Positions 49,684-60,970 of a DNA stretch of 64,000 nucleotides are shown here, piece after piece. Below the pieces are notes generated by a model, which saw only the letters and a list, made by a program, of their open reading frames with translations, was not told the origin of the DNA and searched no databases. A program made the translations under genes and the position numbers. Numbering within the stretch: the first letter of the stretch is position 1; every line of letters starts with the position of its first letter. The DNA comes from Vibrio cyclitrophicus. GTDB taxonomy: Bacteria; Pseudomonadota; Gammaproteobacteria; Enterobacterales; Vibrionaceae. The stretch is from positions 2,108,001-2,172,000 of the forward strand of contig NZ_AP025480.1 in NCBI RefSeq assembly GCF_024347435.1, read 5' to 3'.

Positions 49684-51276
49684 TTAGCTGTTGCACGTCG
49701 CCATTTTGCAGCGAGAGAAATAAGCCAATGCAAAGCATACAGCAACAAACGTTAGAGACGCCGCACCAAATGCGATGCCAGTTGATGATGTCATACCTAA
49801 GGTAATGAAACCAACACACGATACGAAGGCCACAGACAGCGCATAAGGAAGCTGAGTCGATACGTGGTCAATGTGGTTACAACGAGCACCGGTAGAAGAG
49901 AGAATCGTCGTATCAGAGATTGGAGAACAGTGATCACCAAACACAGAACCCGCAAGAACCGCACTTAACATAGGCAGAATTAGAGCGATGTCAGAGGCTG
50001 CAGCCATGTCACCCGCGATAGGAAGCATGATACCAAATGTACCCCATGATGTGCCTGTCGAGAATGCCATCAGGCCAGCAAGAAGGAACAAAATAACAGG
50101 TAGCCAGTGGTAATCAATGTTACCTGTTGCTAGAGACGAAAGGTAAGAACCGGTTTTCATGTCACCGATAACAGAACCGATAGTCCATGCAAACACAAGA
50201 ATCAGGATAGCGCCAAACATAGAGCTAGCACCGATCCACATTGTTCTTGCGATATCAGACATTGGCAGCTTTTGCTTAAACACTGTCGCTAGCGCAACAA
50301 GCAGGCCAACAACACCACCGTAAACAAGAGACTTGCCTACATCTGTATTTTCAAACGCACCAAGCAAGTTGAATGCTTGACCGTCAGCGGTAAGCGCTTG
50401 ACCACCGGTATAAAGCATTGCAGCTACCGTCGCTACGATTAACGATACGATTGGCATAACGAGATCAGAGACAGAGCCGTTTTCACTCTCTTGAATGTCT
50501 AGCTCTTCATTTAGGTCGTGAGCTTGCTTTTGATCGTTGTCACCTTCAAAGCCACGGCCTTGAGATGCTTCGATCTCATGTTCACGCATTTTACCAACAT
50601 CTAGACCGAACCATGCAACGGCAAATACCATTAATAGTGCGAACACAGCGTAGAAATTCATCGGGATAAGACGAACGTAAGCACCCAATGCTGAGTACTC
50701 TGTCACACCGTGTGTTACTAAGATGCCACCAATAATAGTAATGATGTAAGCACCCCAGCTAGAAGCCGGCATGATCACACACATTGGAGCAGCAGTAGAA
50801 TCCAGAATATAAGCAAGCTTAGCGCGAGATACGTAAAAGCGGTCTGTAACAGGACGAGAGATAGCACCTACCGCTAAGCTGTTGAAGTAATCATCAACAA
50901 AAATGAACACACCCAAGAAAGCAGCAAGTAGTTTTGAACCACGTTTGCTCTTAACACGAGACTGGGCCCACTCAGCGAATGCTCGCGTACCACCAGATAA
51001 TGTTAATAAGGCGGTTGTCATTCCAAGAATAATTAGGAATGCGACGATGCTCATGTTCCAGGTATTAATGCCACCATCTTCGATGAAAACACCAGAAGCT
51101 TTAGTAAACACGTAGCTAGCTGCGTTACCTACTGAGTAATCAGCAAGTAAAATCGCACCCATAACGATACCGACACCCAAGGAAACCAATACACGGCGGG
51201 TAACAATAGCGAGAGTTAAGGCCACAAGGGGAGGAAGCAAAGATAAAGGCGATGTTGCAAAATCTATTAAATTCAT
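49684..51276 (-). CDS. NhaC-family transporter under lysine riboswitch control
   Basis: A 530-residue inner-membrane carrier with about 11-13 helices. It belongs to the NhaC/ion-transporter superfamily: FVDDYFNSLAVGAISRP, the SWGAYIITIIGG segment, STGTSWGTFGIMLP and GDHCSPISDTTILSSTGA. Annotated relatives are called Na+/H+ antiporters. Because a lysine riboswitch precedes it, a lysine importer role (the LysW-type prediction in other gamma-proteobacteria) is more likely. ATG 51276 is preferred to the TTG at 51285. Confidence 0.9.
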   Translation of the reverse strand: MNLIDFATSPLSLLPPLVALTLAIVTRRVLVSLGVGIVMGAILLADYSVGNAASYVFTKASGVFIEDGGINTWNMSIVAFLIILGMTTALLTLSGGTRAFAEWAQSRVKSKRGSKLLAAFLGVFIFVDDYFNSLAVGAISRPVTDRFYVSRAKLAYILDSTAAPMCVIMPASSWGAYIITIIGGILVTHGVTEYSALGAYVRLIPMNFYAVFALLMVFAVAWFGLDVGKMREHEIEASQGRGFEGDNDQKQAHDLNEELDIQESENGSVSDLVMPIVSLIVATVAAMLYTGGQALTADGQAFNLLGAFENTDVGKSLVYGGVVGLLVALATVFKQKLPMSDIARTMWIGASSMFGAILILVFAWTIGSVIGDMKTGSYLSSLATGNIDYHWLPVILFLLAGLMAFSTGTSWGTFGIMLPIAGDMAAASDIALILPMLSAVLAGSVFGDHCSPISDTTILSSTGARCNHIDHVSTQLPYALSVAFVSCVGFITLGMTSSTGIAFGAASLTFVAVCFALAYFSRCKMATCNS

Positions 51277-51389
51277 GATCTTCAAAAACCAGTTTTTTAT
51301 TTGGCTAGAGATCTACTGCAGACAAACTTGATACGGCTTATCAAGCTCATGTTGAACTAAGCGAAAGGGAAGTGAACACTTCACCCAAC

Positions 51390-51570
51390 CCTACAGTAGC
51401 GCTCCATAGTTTAAAATTAAGACTATGGCAGTGTTGTACCTATTGAGCACAACCCCAGCAAATTGCTTAGATATACAATTTACTTCGGCAATTAGACCTT
51501 TCATTCCCGTTCATTGGCATCACCCCAACGAAAACTACTTTTTATAATTGCACCTCTACGTGCGATAACA
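51390..51570 (-). ncRNA. Lysine riboswitch (L-box)
   Basis: On the minus strand the conserved blocks occur in order: GTAGAGGTGC, AGTAG, GGGAATGAAAGG, GCCGAAG, CTGGGG with its long arm, and GGAGCGCTACTG closing P1. After the aptamer, CTGCAGTAG (51321-51313) can pair with the P1 3' strand CTACTGTAG (51399-51391), an obvious switch. A second hairpin (51327-51345) precedes the start; no poly-U terminator is seen, so control may be at translation. Confidence 0.9.
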
Positions 51571-51930
51571 TTATTAACCGTTGAAACCAAAGTTTAACAA
51601 CAAATCAACCAAAGCATCGCATCAGGTAGCCGCAATTGTACTCATCAAGGGCAGCATTGCAACATATCATTCCGACAAAAATAGTTTTTTGTTAATGAAG
51701 TAATCAATAGAAGAATAGTCAACTTAAGGTAATTACTCCACCAGTCACATATCAGTTTTTTAGATATTCTTAATAATTATTATAAATTCACTAGGAGTTC
51801 GCCTTTTCATTTTCAACTATTCATCTCAATTCTTTATTTAAATATGTAATAGAAGAAATACTATTTGTTTTATTCCTAGGCTCTGTTTATTATTAGGAGG
51901 ATTATTTAGTTTACCTTGATGGGAAATATC

Positions 51931-52341
51931 ATGTCTGAATTAACAAAAACTTTATTAAATATCCGCAGCCTTCGTGCATTCTCACGTGAATTAACTCTTG
52001 AGCAACTTGAAGAAGCGCTAGACAAGCTGACTATTGTTGTACAAGAGCGTCAAGAGTCTGAAGCTGAAGAACGTGCTGCTAAAGCAGAGCAAGAAGCTAA
52101 GCTTTCTGCTATCGCTGAACAAATTGCAAAAGACGGAATTGATGTTGCTGATCTTATCGCTGCACTTTCTGGTGAAGCAAAATCTAAAACGACAAAAGCT
52201 AAACGTGCTCCTCGCCCAGCTAAATACAAATATGTAGATGCAAACGGCAACGAGAAAACTTGGACAGGTCAAGGCCGTACGCCTTCAGCTATCCAAGAAC
52301 AACTAGATGCTGGTAAATCTCTAGAAGAGTTTGCTCTTTAA
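51931..52341 (+). CDS. hns: Nucleoid protein H-NS (VicH)
   Basis: A 136-residue nucleoid protein that silences AT-rich DNA. The N-terminal dimerisation part is MSELTKTLLNIRSLRAFSRE, a coiled coil follows to about residue 70, then a linker with basic residues, and the C-terminal DNA-binding domain ends in TWTGQGRTPSAIQ, with the QGR minor-groove hook. Start at 51931 by family; an ATG at 51919 is 12 bp earlier in frame. The AT-rich leader (51571-51930) with AGGAGG near 51897 may hold long-leader regulation; I see no specific site. Confidence 0.95.
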   Translation: MSELTKTLLNIRSLRAFSRELTLEQLEEALDKLTIVVQERQESEAEERAAKAEQEAKLSAIAEQIAKDGIDVADLIAALSGEAKSKTTKAKRAPRPAKYKYVDANGNEKTWTGQGRTPSAIQEQLDAGKSLEEFAL

Positions 52342-52443
52342 CGCATCGTGTTTGCTAAGTGAATAATCAATAACACACTAAGCAATAGAATTAATATTTA
52401 AGTCGACCAAAGTATTATTTACGGCTTGAATATATTCAGAAAC

Positions 52444-52471
52444 AAAAAAGGCTCCTTTCGGAGCCTTTTTT
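52444..52471 (+). terminator. Intrinsic terminator of hns
   Basis: GGCTCC, loop TTTC, GGAGCC flanked by A and T runs. Confidence 0.93.
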
Positions 52472-52554
52472 ATATTTTGTTATTCGTTACTGGATTTGAT
52501 AAACACAGTAGCGTACTTAATAAACCGAGAAGTTCATTTGATAAGTACGACACC

Positions 52555-53859
52555 TTATCTTTCCCAGTAAGCTTCTTCTAAACTGTCTTCTCTTTCAGGA
52601 AGACCACGAGATAAACGTGGAGAGTGTTGAACTAACACTTCATAACTTGCTCGGTTTGAATATTTACAAACTTGCGAGAAAGACGAATACGTCAAAAATG
52701 AATGTTGGTGCTTACTTGAGTTAGGCACGTTTTCTTTGTGGTATTTATTCGCAGCCATATCATGCAATAAAGCCGATAACGCAGCATCACCTGCACCATT
52801 GGTATTCTTGATCTTTTCAGGGCCACCCATATAAGGTGCAATGTGCGAATAGATCTTAGTCGGGTTGTCACATAAGTTTTTATGAGCAGGACGGCTAAAC
52901 TCGTAACGGTTAAATTCCGCAATAGAACCCGGTAATAGAGGTAAAGACGTTTCACGCTTTGCGGCGTCTTCTGTGTAACCCGCCATAAATAGGCCAACAG
53001 GGCCTGCAGTACATAGAACTAAGTCAACCCACTCTAGCGCTTTGTCAGAAGCGGCAAGAGGATCACTTTCACCAGTTAACGCTTCCGCTTCGTCTTCGTT
53101 CATTGCAACAACTGTTACATGCTGCTCAAGGAAATCTTTCCAAAACTCTGGATCATCTTGAATAACGAATTTAGTTCCCAACGTTAATACAACGGGTACA
53201 TCATATTTCTTCGCGTACTCGATCGCTTTCATTGTTGCATCAGGCATTGGGTCGCCAGGTTTACAACGAACTAAATAAGCGGTTAATACCAAAGCAGAAG
53301 CACTTTTGAAGATCTTTTCAGGAATACTCTCAGGTTTTAGTTGGTTCATTTGACCTTCGCTAATTGCGAAAGTACGTTCACCATCTTCAGTAATTAATGC
53401 AAAGCAGCGACCAATTGCGCCATCTACCCCTTGTAAATGATTCAGATCCATTCTGCTTGATGTATTACATAAATAACGATAACCATAGCTACCAATCTTA
53501 ATATCTTGGCTCATTACACCTAGCAGCGTTGAACGGTCATCTGCCAGCACTGAATAGTTGTGTAATGTATTGCCGATCGTACCACCAGCATATTCATTGG
53601 TAATCAAGCACTGCTCTTTTAATTCTTGATATAAAGACTCTGCAGCTTCGTCACCGATGACTAGCGAATGTCCCTTACTTAAGCCATATTTTTCGATTAG
53701 CTCAGAACTCACTTTCGCTTCGATATCCACCAATGTTTGGTCAATGCCGATAATATGAGTACGTGACATTCTTTTACTAGTTTGAGCTTGGCTAACTAAA
53801 GGGTCACGAGCGTGAACCGGAAAATAGTGCTTTGATTTACGTTGTCCAGGGAATTTCAT
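52555..53859 (-). CDS. gsk: Inosine-guanosine kinase
   Basis: A 434-residue ribokinase-family enzyme of purine salvage, phosphorylating inosine and guanosine. Same length as E. coli Gsk. The family segments EYAGGTIGNTLHNYSVLADD and the C-terminal anion-hole motif NTNGAGDAALSALLHD, with the catalytic Asp, are present. A PurR-like box lies about 80 bp upstream. Transcribed alone or after the small gene at 53962-54231. Confidence 0.95.
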   Translation of the reverse strand: MKFPGQRKSKHYFPVHARDPLVSQAQTSKRMSRTHIIGIDQTLVDIEAKVSSELIEKYGLSKGHSLVIGDEAAESLYQELKEQCLITNEYAGGTIGNTLHNYSVLADDRSTLLGVMSQDIKIGSYGYRYLCNTSSRMDLNHLQGVDGAIGRCFALITEDGERTFAISEGQMNQLKPESIPEKIFKSASALVLTAYLVRCKPGDPMPDATMKAIEYAKKYDVPVVLTLGTKFVIQDDPEFWKDFLEQHVTVVAMNEDEAEALTGESDPLAASDKALEWVDLVLCTAGPVGLFMAGYTEDAAKRETSLPLLPGSIAEFNRYEFSRPAHKNLCDNPTKIYSHIAPYMGGPEKIKNTNGAGDAALSALLHDMAANKYHKENVPNSSKHQHSFLTYSSFSQVCKYSNRASYEVLVQHSPRLSRGLPEREDSLEEAYWER

Positions 53860-53937
53860 AGGGCTAGTCTAAGTCAAGGGGAAATAGGTGGCGGATTCTA
53901 CCGCGCAATATTTAACGCGGCAATCTTTCAAACTATA

Positions 53938-53949
53938 GCAAACGTTTGC
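53938..53949. promoter_or_regulatory. PurR-like operator before gsk
   Basis: GCAAACGTTTGC equals the 12 bp core of the PurR consensus ACGCAAACGTTTGCGT. It lies 12 bp after the preceding gene and 78 bp before gsk. Confidence 0.75.
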
Positions 53950-53961
53950 TGTACTATTTTT

Positions 53962-54231
53962 TTATTCGCCTTCCATAAAGCTTAAATCAGGCAGCATACC
54001 CAAATGCTCTGCATAACGTTTTTGATTGAACTCTGCACCATTTTTCATTACGTCAAATACTTCAATAGCCAGTGCACATGCCATAGCCGCAATTGCTTCT
54101 TCACGCGGTGTACCAGTCATCATTAAACGCATCAACGTCTCTTTCACTTTCACTGGTTCGCCATCCTCAAGCTGGTTCTCGATGATCTCAATCAGCTCTT
54201 CTTCTTGCATAAATTCATTTTGTTCAGACAT
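53962..54231 (-). CDS. Small conserved acidic protein, unrecognised
   Basis: An 89-residue acidic protein, all-helical by eye. It begins MSEQNEFMQEEEL, has VKETLMRLMMTGTPREEAIAAM in the middle and YAEHLGMLPDLSF at the end. No membrane or signal segment and no catalytic motif. I do not recognise a family with certainty. Clean codon use and a position in a tight core region favour a real gene. It diverges from mnmA. Confidence 0.75.
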   Translation of the reverse strand: MSEQNEFMQEEELIEIIENQLEDGEPVKVKETLMRLMMTGTPREEAIAAMACALAIEVFDVMKNGAEFNQKRYAEHLGMLPDLSFMEGE

Positions 54232-54435
54232 TTTTTTATCTCAGGTCTTGGATTTCGAGCGACTATGCCACATATACTTCTGACATCCTAGCGACTCACC
54301 TCGCTCTCATGCGATTCTCTAACAAAGTCAGCGCACTATTTGTGCAAATGAAACTGTGATTCCGGTCTCGGATCTGTCACGGCGTTTCTCTTTCTGTTAG
54401 AATCTGCGACCAAGTAATAGTAACGGTGTTTAGAC

Positions 54436-55572
54436 ATGTCAGATATCAGCTCTGGAAACAGCGAAAAGAAAGTAATTGTCGGTATGTCCGGCGGTGTAGA
54501 TTCGTCAGTATCGGCGTATCTTCTTCAGCAACAAGGCTATCAGGTAGAAGGCCTTTTCATGAAAAACTGGGAAGAAGACGATAACGAAGAATACTGCACG
54601 GCAGCTGAAGATCTTGCTGATGCTCAAGCGGTATGTGACAAATTAGGTATCCACCTTCACACTATCAACTTTGCCGCAGAGTACTGGGACAATGTATTCG
54701 AATACTTCCTTGCTGAGTACAAAGCAGGTCGTACGCCAAACCCAGACATTCTTTGTAATAAAGAAATCAAATTCAAAGCATTCTTAGAGTTTGCAGATGA
54801 AGTATTAGACGCAGACTACATTGCGATGGGTCACTACGTTCGTCGTACTTTTCCTACTCAAGAAGAGCTAGACGCTGGTGTGAAACCAGAAATGCTACGT
54901 GGCCTAGACAGCAACAAAGATCAAAGCTATTTCTTATACACATTAAGCTCAGACCAAGTGGCACGCAGCCTATTCCCAGTTGGTGAATTAGAGAAACCTG
55001 AAGTGCGACGTATTGCTGAAGAACAAGATTTGATTACAGCAAAGAAAAAAGACTCAACGGGCATCTGCTTTATTGGTGAACGTAAGTTCACTGAATTCTT
55101 AGGCAAGTACCTACCAGCACAGCCGGGTAACATCGAGACACCTGAAGGCCAAGTAATTGGTCAACACCAAGGTTTGATGTACCACACATTAGGTCAACGT
55201 AAAGGCCTGCATATTGGTGGCACCAAAGGTGGTGGTGGTAATGAAGAACCATGGTTTGTTGGTGAAAAAGATCTGAAGCGTAATGTGCTGATCGCAGTAC
55301 AAGGTAAAGACCACCCTCTTTTGAAATCAGAGGGTTTGATTGCTTCTCAGCTTCACTGGGTAAATCGCACACCAATTACTGAAGTTATGACATGCACGGT
55401 AAAAACTCGTTACCGTCAAACCGATATTCCTTGTACAATCATCCCAATTGATGACGAGAACATTAAGGTTATTTTTGATGAACCACAGATTGCTGTGACC
55501 CCTGGTCAATCGGCAGTATTCTATCTAGACGACGTTTGTCTTGGTGGTGGTATCATCGAAAAGCGCATCTAA
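54436..55572 (+). CDS. mnmA: tRNA-specific 2-thiouridylase
   Basis: A 378-residue enzyme placing sulfur on U34 of Lys, Glu and Gln tRNAs. The PP-loop is GMSGGVDSS (residues 17-25); catalytic Cys in [12 protein letters not shown] and [11 protein letters not shown]. The C-terminal beta-barrel is complete. Followed 42 bp later by hflD, a common pairing (mnmA-hflD-purB) in gamma-proteobacteria. Confidence 0.97.
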   Translation: MSDISSGNSEKKVIVGMSGGVDSSVSAYLLQQQGYQVEGLFMKNWEEDDNEEYCTAAEDLADAQAVCDKLGIHLHTINFAAEYWDNVFEYFLAEYKAGRTPNPDILCNKEIKFKAFLEFADEVLDADYIAMGHYVRRTFPTQEELDAGVKPEMLRGLDSNKDQSYFLYTLSSDQVARSLFPVGELEKPEVRRIAEEQDLITAKKKDSTGICFIGERKFTEFLGKYLPAQPGNIETPEGQVIGQHQGLMYHTLGQRKGLHIGGTKGGGGNEEPWFVGEKDLKRNVLIAVQGKDHPLLKSEGLIASQLHWVNRTPITEVMTCTVKTRYRQTDIPCTIIPIDDENIKVIFDEPQIAVTPGQSAVFYLDDVCLGGGIIEKRI

Positions 55573-55614
55573 CTATTATCAAACGAACGATAGAAGACAA
55601 CTAGGAGTTACTAC

Positions 55615-56232
55615 GTGGCTAATACACTTTATGACCGTACTATTGCTTTCGCCGGAATTTGCCAAGCTGTGGCTTTGGTTCAACAAGTAGCGAAAGACGG
55701 CCATTGTGATAAAGATGCCTTCGAAGCTTCACTCAGTGCTATTTTGAATACCAATCCGGTGAATACTGTGGGCGTATTTGGACGTGAAGCGAACCTAAAG
55801 CTTGGCCTTGAGTGCTTAGTAAAAGGAATCGATAGTACTCCAGCTGGTAGCGATATCACGCGCTACATCATCAGCTTGATGGCGCTTGAGCGTAAACTAT
55901 CTTCTCGTAACGATTCGATGTCTCAACTTGGCGACCGTATACAAACGGCAGAACGCCAAACTGAACACTTTGATCTGTTTGACGAGCAAATGATCAGTAA
56001 CTTAGCGAGCATCTACCTAGATGTTGTGAGTCCTATCGGCCCTCGCATTCAGGTATCTGGGACACCATCAGTACTTCAACAGACGTCGAGCCAACATAAG
56101 GTTCGTGCGCTTCTTCTATCAGGGATTCGAAGCGCTGTGCTTTGGCGCCAGGTTGGCGGTAAACGTCGCCACCTAATCTTCGGTCGTAAGAAGATGATCG
56201 AGCAAGCTCAAATCTTATTAGCTCGAATGTGA
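55615..56232 (+). CDS. hflD: High-frequency lysogenization protein HflD
   Basis: A 205-residue mainly helical membrane-associated protein. In E. coli it affects the lambda CII decision; its housekeeping role is unclear. Family segments [20 protein letters not shown] and [18 protein letters not shown] are present. Starts with GTG at 55615 behind AGGAG. Ends at a terminator before purB. Confidence 0.95.
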   Translation: MANTLYDRTIAFAGICQAVALVQQVAKDGHCDKDAFEASLSAILNTNPVNTVGVFGREANLKLGLECLVKGIDSTPAGSDITRYIISLMALERKLSSRNDSMSQLGDRIQTAERQTEHFDLFDEQMISNLASIYLDVVSPIGPRIQVSGTPSVLQQTSSQHKVRALLLSGIRSAVLWRQVGGKRRHLIFGRKKMIEQAQILLARM

Positions 56233-56238
56233 TTTATT

Positions 56239-56267
56239 AGCTCGCGCCTCGTCGCGAGCTTGTTTTT
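56239..56267 (+). terminator. Terminator after hflD
   Basis: AGCTCGCG (56239-56246), 6 nt loop, CGCGAGCT (56253-56260), then TTGTTTTTT. It separates mnmA-hflD from purB. Confidence 0.85.
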
Positions 56268-56285
56268 TGTATCAACACAACTCTC

Positions 56286-56301
56286 ACGCAAACGTTTGCG
56301 C
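56286..56301 (+). promoter_or_regulatory. PurR operator of purB
   Basis: ACGCAAACGTTTGCGC matches the 16 bp PurR consensus at 15 positions, 74 bp before the purB start. Confidence 0.92.
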
Positions 56302-56336
56302 AATGTGCGTGACAATTGAGATTGTTACTGGTATAA

Positions 56337-57746
<1,410 letters not shown>

Positions 57747-57775
57747 GGTTCGAATTTCGAATCACAGAATAGACT

Positions 57776-57803
57776 AAGGCTTCCCATGTGGAAGCCTTTT
57801 TGT
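57776..57803 (+). terminator. Intrinsic terminator of purB
   Basis: AAGGCTTCC, loop CATGT, GGAAGCCTT, then T-run. The following part of the gap (57804-57982) shows nothing recognisable. Confidence 0.9.
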
Positions 57804-57982
57804 TGAGCGGAACAAAATGTATTGAGCACAAGAACCGCCAGCAAAATAATACAAAGCAAACCAGTATCATTGACCTACTCATCTTAATCCGTTCGATATA
57901 ATCCATTCCATACCGTAACGCTTTATCACCAGTAACCCTCTATCACCAGACACATAACTCCCGGAGACTTACTCTCTTGAAT

Positions 57983-58036
57983 GACAAGATACATTTGAAA
58001 GGCCTCCCGAAGGAAGCTTTTCAAATGTATCTTGTC
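57983..58036 (-). repeat. Long perfect hairpin with UUCG loop after htpX
   Basis: GACAAGATACATTTGAAA (57983-58000) and its exact reverse complement (58019-58036) enclose a further paired GC/TCC segment. On the minus strand the tip is C(TTCG)G, an especially stable tetraloop. No T-run follows, so it is not a standard terminator. It lies 27 bp after the htpX stop. Confidence 0.85.
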
Positions 58037-58063
58037 GATTAGTGACAAAAGAATACGTAGCGA

Positions 58064-58927
58064 TTACATGTTACGTAGAGACGCAATACGCTTATCTAAC
58101 GGTGGATGGCTCATTAGTAGCTCAGTAAGAGACTTCTTACCGTTGATACCAAACGCCATCATAGAACCTTCTAGTTGTGGTTCGTGGCTCACCTTTAGAC
58201 GCTCCAGAGCGGCAATCATCTTCTCTTTACCCACTAGGTTCGCTGCACCTGCATCGGCATGGAATTCACGATGACGGCTGTACCACATCGTAATGAAGCT
58301 TGCTAAGAAACCAAATACCAATTCCAACACCATAGACACACCGAAGTACACCATCATGTTGCTGCCGCCCTCTTCTTCGTTGTCATTCGACGCAACAATG
58401 TTAGCGATGAAACGAGATAAGAAGATAACGAACGTGTTCACAACACCCTGCATTAACGTCATGGTCACCATGTCTCCGTTCGCAATGTGGCTAACTTCAT
58501 GTGCTAATACTGCTTCAGCTTCATCACGCGTCATGTTGTGTAGAAGACCTGTTGATACTGCGACCAATGAATCATCACGCTTAGCACCCGTCGCGAATGC
58601 ATTGATGTCTGGCGAGTCGTAGATCGCCACTGTTGGCATACCAATACCAACTTGTTGAGATTGACGGCTTACCGTCTCCATCAACCAATGTTCTGTTTCG
58701 TTACGTGGGCTTTCAATGACCATGCCGCCTACTGAGCGTAGTGCCATTTTCTTTGACATCATTAATGAAATGAATGAACCGCCAAAACCAAATACTGCAG
58801 CCATTAACAACAAGCCTGAAAGGCTTCCTGGTTGCATACCTGTAACTGCATATACAATATTAAGAACAACACTTAGTACCAATACAACCGCAAGGTTGGT
58901 TGCAAGGAACAACATTACTCGCTTCAT
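58064..58927 (-). CDS. htpX: Membrane zinc protease HtpX
   Basis: A 287-residue inner-membrane M48 protease that helps degrade damaged membrane proteins. Two N-terminal helices, the zinc motif HEVSH (in [13 protein letters not shown], near residue 140) with the third ligand Glu in REFHADAGA, and two further hydrophobic segments between them. In E. coli it is under Cpx control; no clear CpxR site is seen here. Single gene. Confidence 0.96.
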   Translation of the reverse strand: MKRVMLFLATNLAVVLVLSVVLNIVYAVTGMQPGSLSGLLLMAAVFGFGGSFISLMMSKKMALRSVGGMVIESPRNETEHWLMETVSRQSQQVGIGMPTVAIYDSPDINAFATGAKRDDSLVAVSTGLLHNMTRDEAEAVLAHEVSHIANGDMVTMTLMQGVVNTFVIFLSRFIANIVASNDNEEEGGSNMMVYFGVSMVLELVFGFLASFITMWYSRHREFHADAGAANLVGKEKMIAALERLKVSHEPQLEGSMMAFGINGKKSLTELLMSHPPLDKRIASLRNM

Positions 58928-59204
58928 TACTTATCTCCGCATGAAAGCTATTTTTATAAAACTTATTGTTATAGGCAAGGCAGACAGCAATTGATTCCAG
59001 CCTTGAAGACTTATACTTACTTATACATATAGTCTTAGATTAAGAAAACAAGGTTAAGCATTAAATTGCAACATTTGATTACGAGATTGTAGCCGCGTTA
59101 ATTATGGTCTATTAGACCTAAGTCGTATGGTGTCGATATAACAATCCGTTTACAGTGACTTCAGATGATTTATTGGCTAGTCCATGTACAAAAAGGGAAC
59201 GATC

Positions 59205-59372
59205 ATGGTTGAAGGTACTAACACTCAAATGGCTATCGATTTACTGTGCTGTCACCTAGGGATTACTGAAGAAGAAGCGAAAAAGCAGATTGGAATTCTA
59301 ACACCGCAAACGGCTCAGGCAGAAATCACAGAAACACAGCAAGCGCTAATGGGACTAACAAAAGAACATTGA
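59205..59372 (+). CDS. Small hypothetical protein
   Basis: A 55-residue soluble protein MVEGTNTQMAID..., with a LLCCHLGITEEEAKKQIG segment that resembles a short helical (UBA-like) turn. I do not recognise a family. GGGA lies 8 nt before the ATG; the frame extends to 59184 without a better start. It has its own terminator. Short, so only moderately sure it is expressed. Confidence 0.6.
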   Translation: MVEGTNTQMAIDLLCCHLGITEEEAKKQIGILTPQTAQAEITETQQALMGLTKEH

Positions 59373-59437
59373 TCCTAAGCTTGCTTATGTAACAGACCAA
59401 TTGTTTATAAACCAATGGTCAAAGGCTTAACAGAGAA

Positions 59438-59464
59438 AAAGGGCTGCAATCGCAGCCCTTTTCT
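59438..59464. terminator. Bidirectional terminator between the small gene and bioD
   Basis: GGGCTGC, loop AATC, GCAGCCC with A5 and T4 flanks, suitable for both converging transcripts. Confidence 0.88.
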
Positions 59465-59486
59465 TGTTTGACGTATAACTTGAGAT

Positions 59487-60170
59487 TTAAAGATCAAGTA
59501 GTGGTTGAACATTAATGTACTTACCAATGTTCTTTGACTTCGCTTTTGGTACGTAAGGAATTTCACCTAACTTCGGTGCACCTAGCTTATCCTCAAGCAT
59601 CGCAATAATATCAGCATAATGTTCAGTGCCTGGATTAATACGGTTCGCTACCCAACCTACTAGATTTAGGCCGTCAGCACGAATCGCTTCTGCCGTTAAT
59701 AGAGCATGGCTCAAACAACCCAGTTTAATACCTACAGTCAAAACCACTGGAAGCTGTTCTTTTTTAACCCAGCTAGACAGATATTCGTCGTCTGAAACCG
59801 GAACACGCCAACCACCAGCACCTTCAACTAGAACGATATCAGAATTTTGCTTATGCGCTTCAAGCTTCGCTGATAATATCGCTGTATCAATCACTACGCC
59901 GTCATGCTTTGCCGCGATGTGAGGCGATGACGGTAGCAATAACGCATATGGATTCACGTCTTCGTAAGCAATATCTTGCGTTGCCGCTTCTTGAAGGTGC
60001 AATGCATCACTATTACGCAACCCTTCTGGGTATTGCTCGCTTCCGGCAGCAACTGGCTTATAGCCAATTGTTGATAAATCTTGCGCGGCTAAAGCTTGAA
60101 GAATCGCTTTTGAAACCACAGTCTTTCCAACTTCGGTATCCGTACCTGCAATGAATAATGCATCAATCAT
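59487..60170 (-). CDS. bioD: Dethiobiotin synthetase
   Basis: A 227-residue enzyme closing the ureido ring of dethiobiotin with ATP and CO2. P-loop GTDTEVGKT at residues 8-16; [10 protein letters not shown] contains the second nucleotide loop. The ATG at 60170 overlaps the bioC stop (ATGA), a normal coupling; the longer frame (60191) lies inside bioC. Last gene of bioBFCD. Confidence 0.95.
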   Translation of the reverse strand: MIDALFIAGTDTEVGKTVVSKAILQALAAQDLSTIGYKPVAAGSEQYPEGLRNSDALHLQEAATQDIAYEDVNPYALLLPSSPHIAAKHDGVVIDTAILSAKLEAHKQNSDIVLVEGAGGWRVPVSDDEYLSSWVKKEQLPVVLTVGIKLGCLSHALLTAEAIRADGLNLVGWVANRINPGTEHYADIIAMLEDKLGAPKLGEIPYVPKAKSKNIGKYINVQPLLDL

Positions 60171-60970
60171 AATTGAATAACCCCTAAACAAACTTGATAT
60201 GTTGCTGGCAAGAAACCTTGATGGTTTTTAAACTCTCGATATTCCCGTTCAACGAGCTGCAACATGCGGCGACTTGTTAAACCTTGTGAGCGACCACTTA
60301 CGTGATTAGCGCCGATACCTTTAAGGTCGCGCATCAGTTCAAACGCAGTGTCGTACCAAACGGTGATGGTGGGCAAGTCTAGTTGATGAGCCGTACAGCT
60401 AGATTGCGCTAACGCAATTTTTACCTGATTGATTGTAATAAAATGGTTAACGTGTTGATGTGTGTCAATTTTAGACCATGATTTTTCTAACTCAAACAGT
60501 GACCCATAAAGCAAAGTTGAGAAAATCACAGACCCACCAGCCGCAGTGACACGCTTCATCTCTTTCAAAGGCGACGACAAGTCGTCACACCATTGCAACG
60601 CAAGGCTAGAGAAAACGATGTCAAAACCCCCATCTTCAAACGGTAATTGTTCGGCATCGGCTTGTTGGTATAAAGAGACAGATGCGCCACAACGTTTTTC
60701 TGCTGTTTCCAACATTCCAACAGAAAGATCAGCGCATACTACTTCGGCCCCTCGTTTTACAAGTTGCTCTGAGAAATAACCAGTCCCACAACCTAAATCG
60801 AGCACCTTTAACCCTGATAGATCACTCGGTAACTTATCCAGTAGTCGGTGGCCGACATCTCGCTGAAACTCAGCGTGTTTGTCATAGGTTGTTGCTGCGT
60901 TTCCGAAGGCTTTGGCAATCGCACTTTTGTCTTGGCCTACGTAATTATTCACTACTGCTTCTTGTGACAT
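60167..60970 (-). CDS. bioC: Malonyl-ACP O-methyltransferase
   Basis: A 267-residue SAM-dependent methyltransferase that caps malonyl-ACP to start pimelate synthesis. Motif I is [12 protein letters not shown]; then ADLSVGML and [12 protein letters not shown]. The matching esterase BioH is not in the window. It starts directly after bioF. Confidence 0.95.
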   Translation of the reverse strand: MSQEAVVNNYVGQDKSAIAKAFGNAATTYDKHAEFQRDVGHRLLDKLPSDLSGLKVLDLGCGTGYFSEQLVKRGAEVVCADLSVGMLETAEKRCGASVSLYQQADAEQLPFEDGGFDIVFSSLALQWCDDLSSPLKEMKRVTAAGGSVIFSTLLYGSLFELEKSWSKIDTHQHVNHFITINQVKIALAQSSCTAHQLDLPTITVWYDTAFELMRDLKGIGANHVSGRSQGLTSRRMLQLVEREYREFKNHQGFLPATYQVCLGVIQL

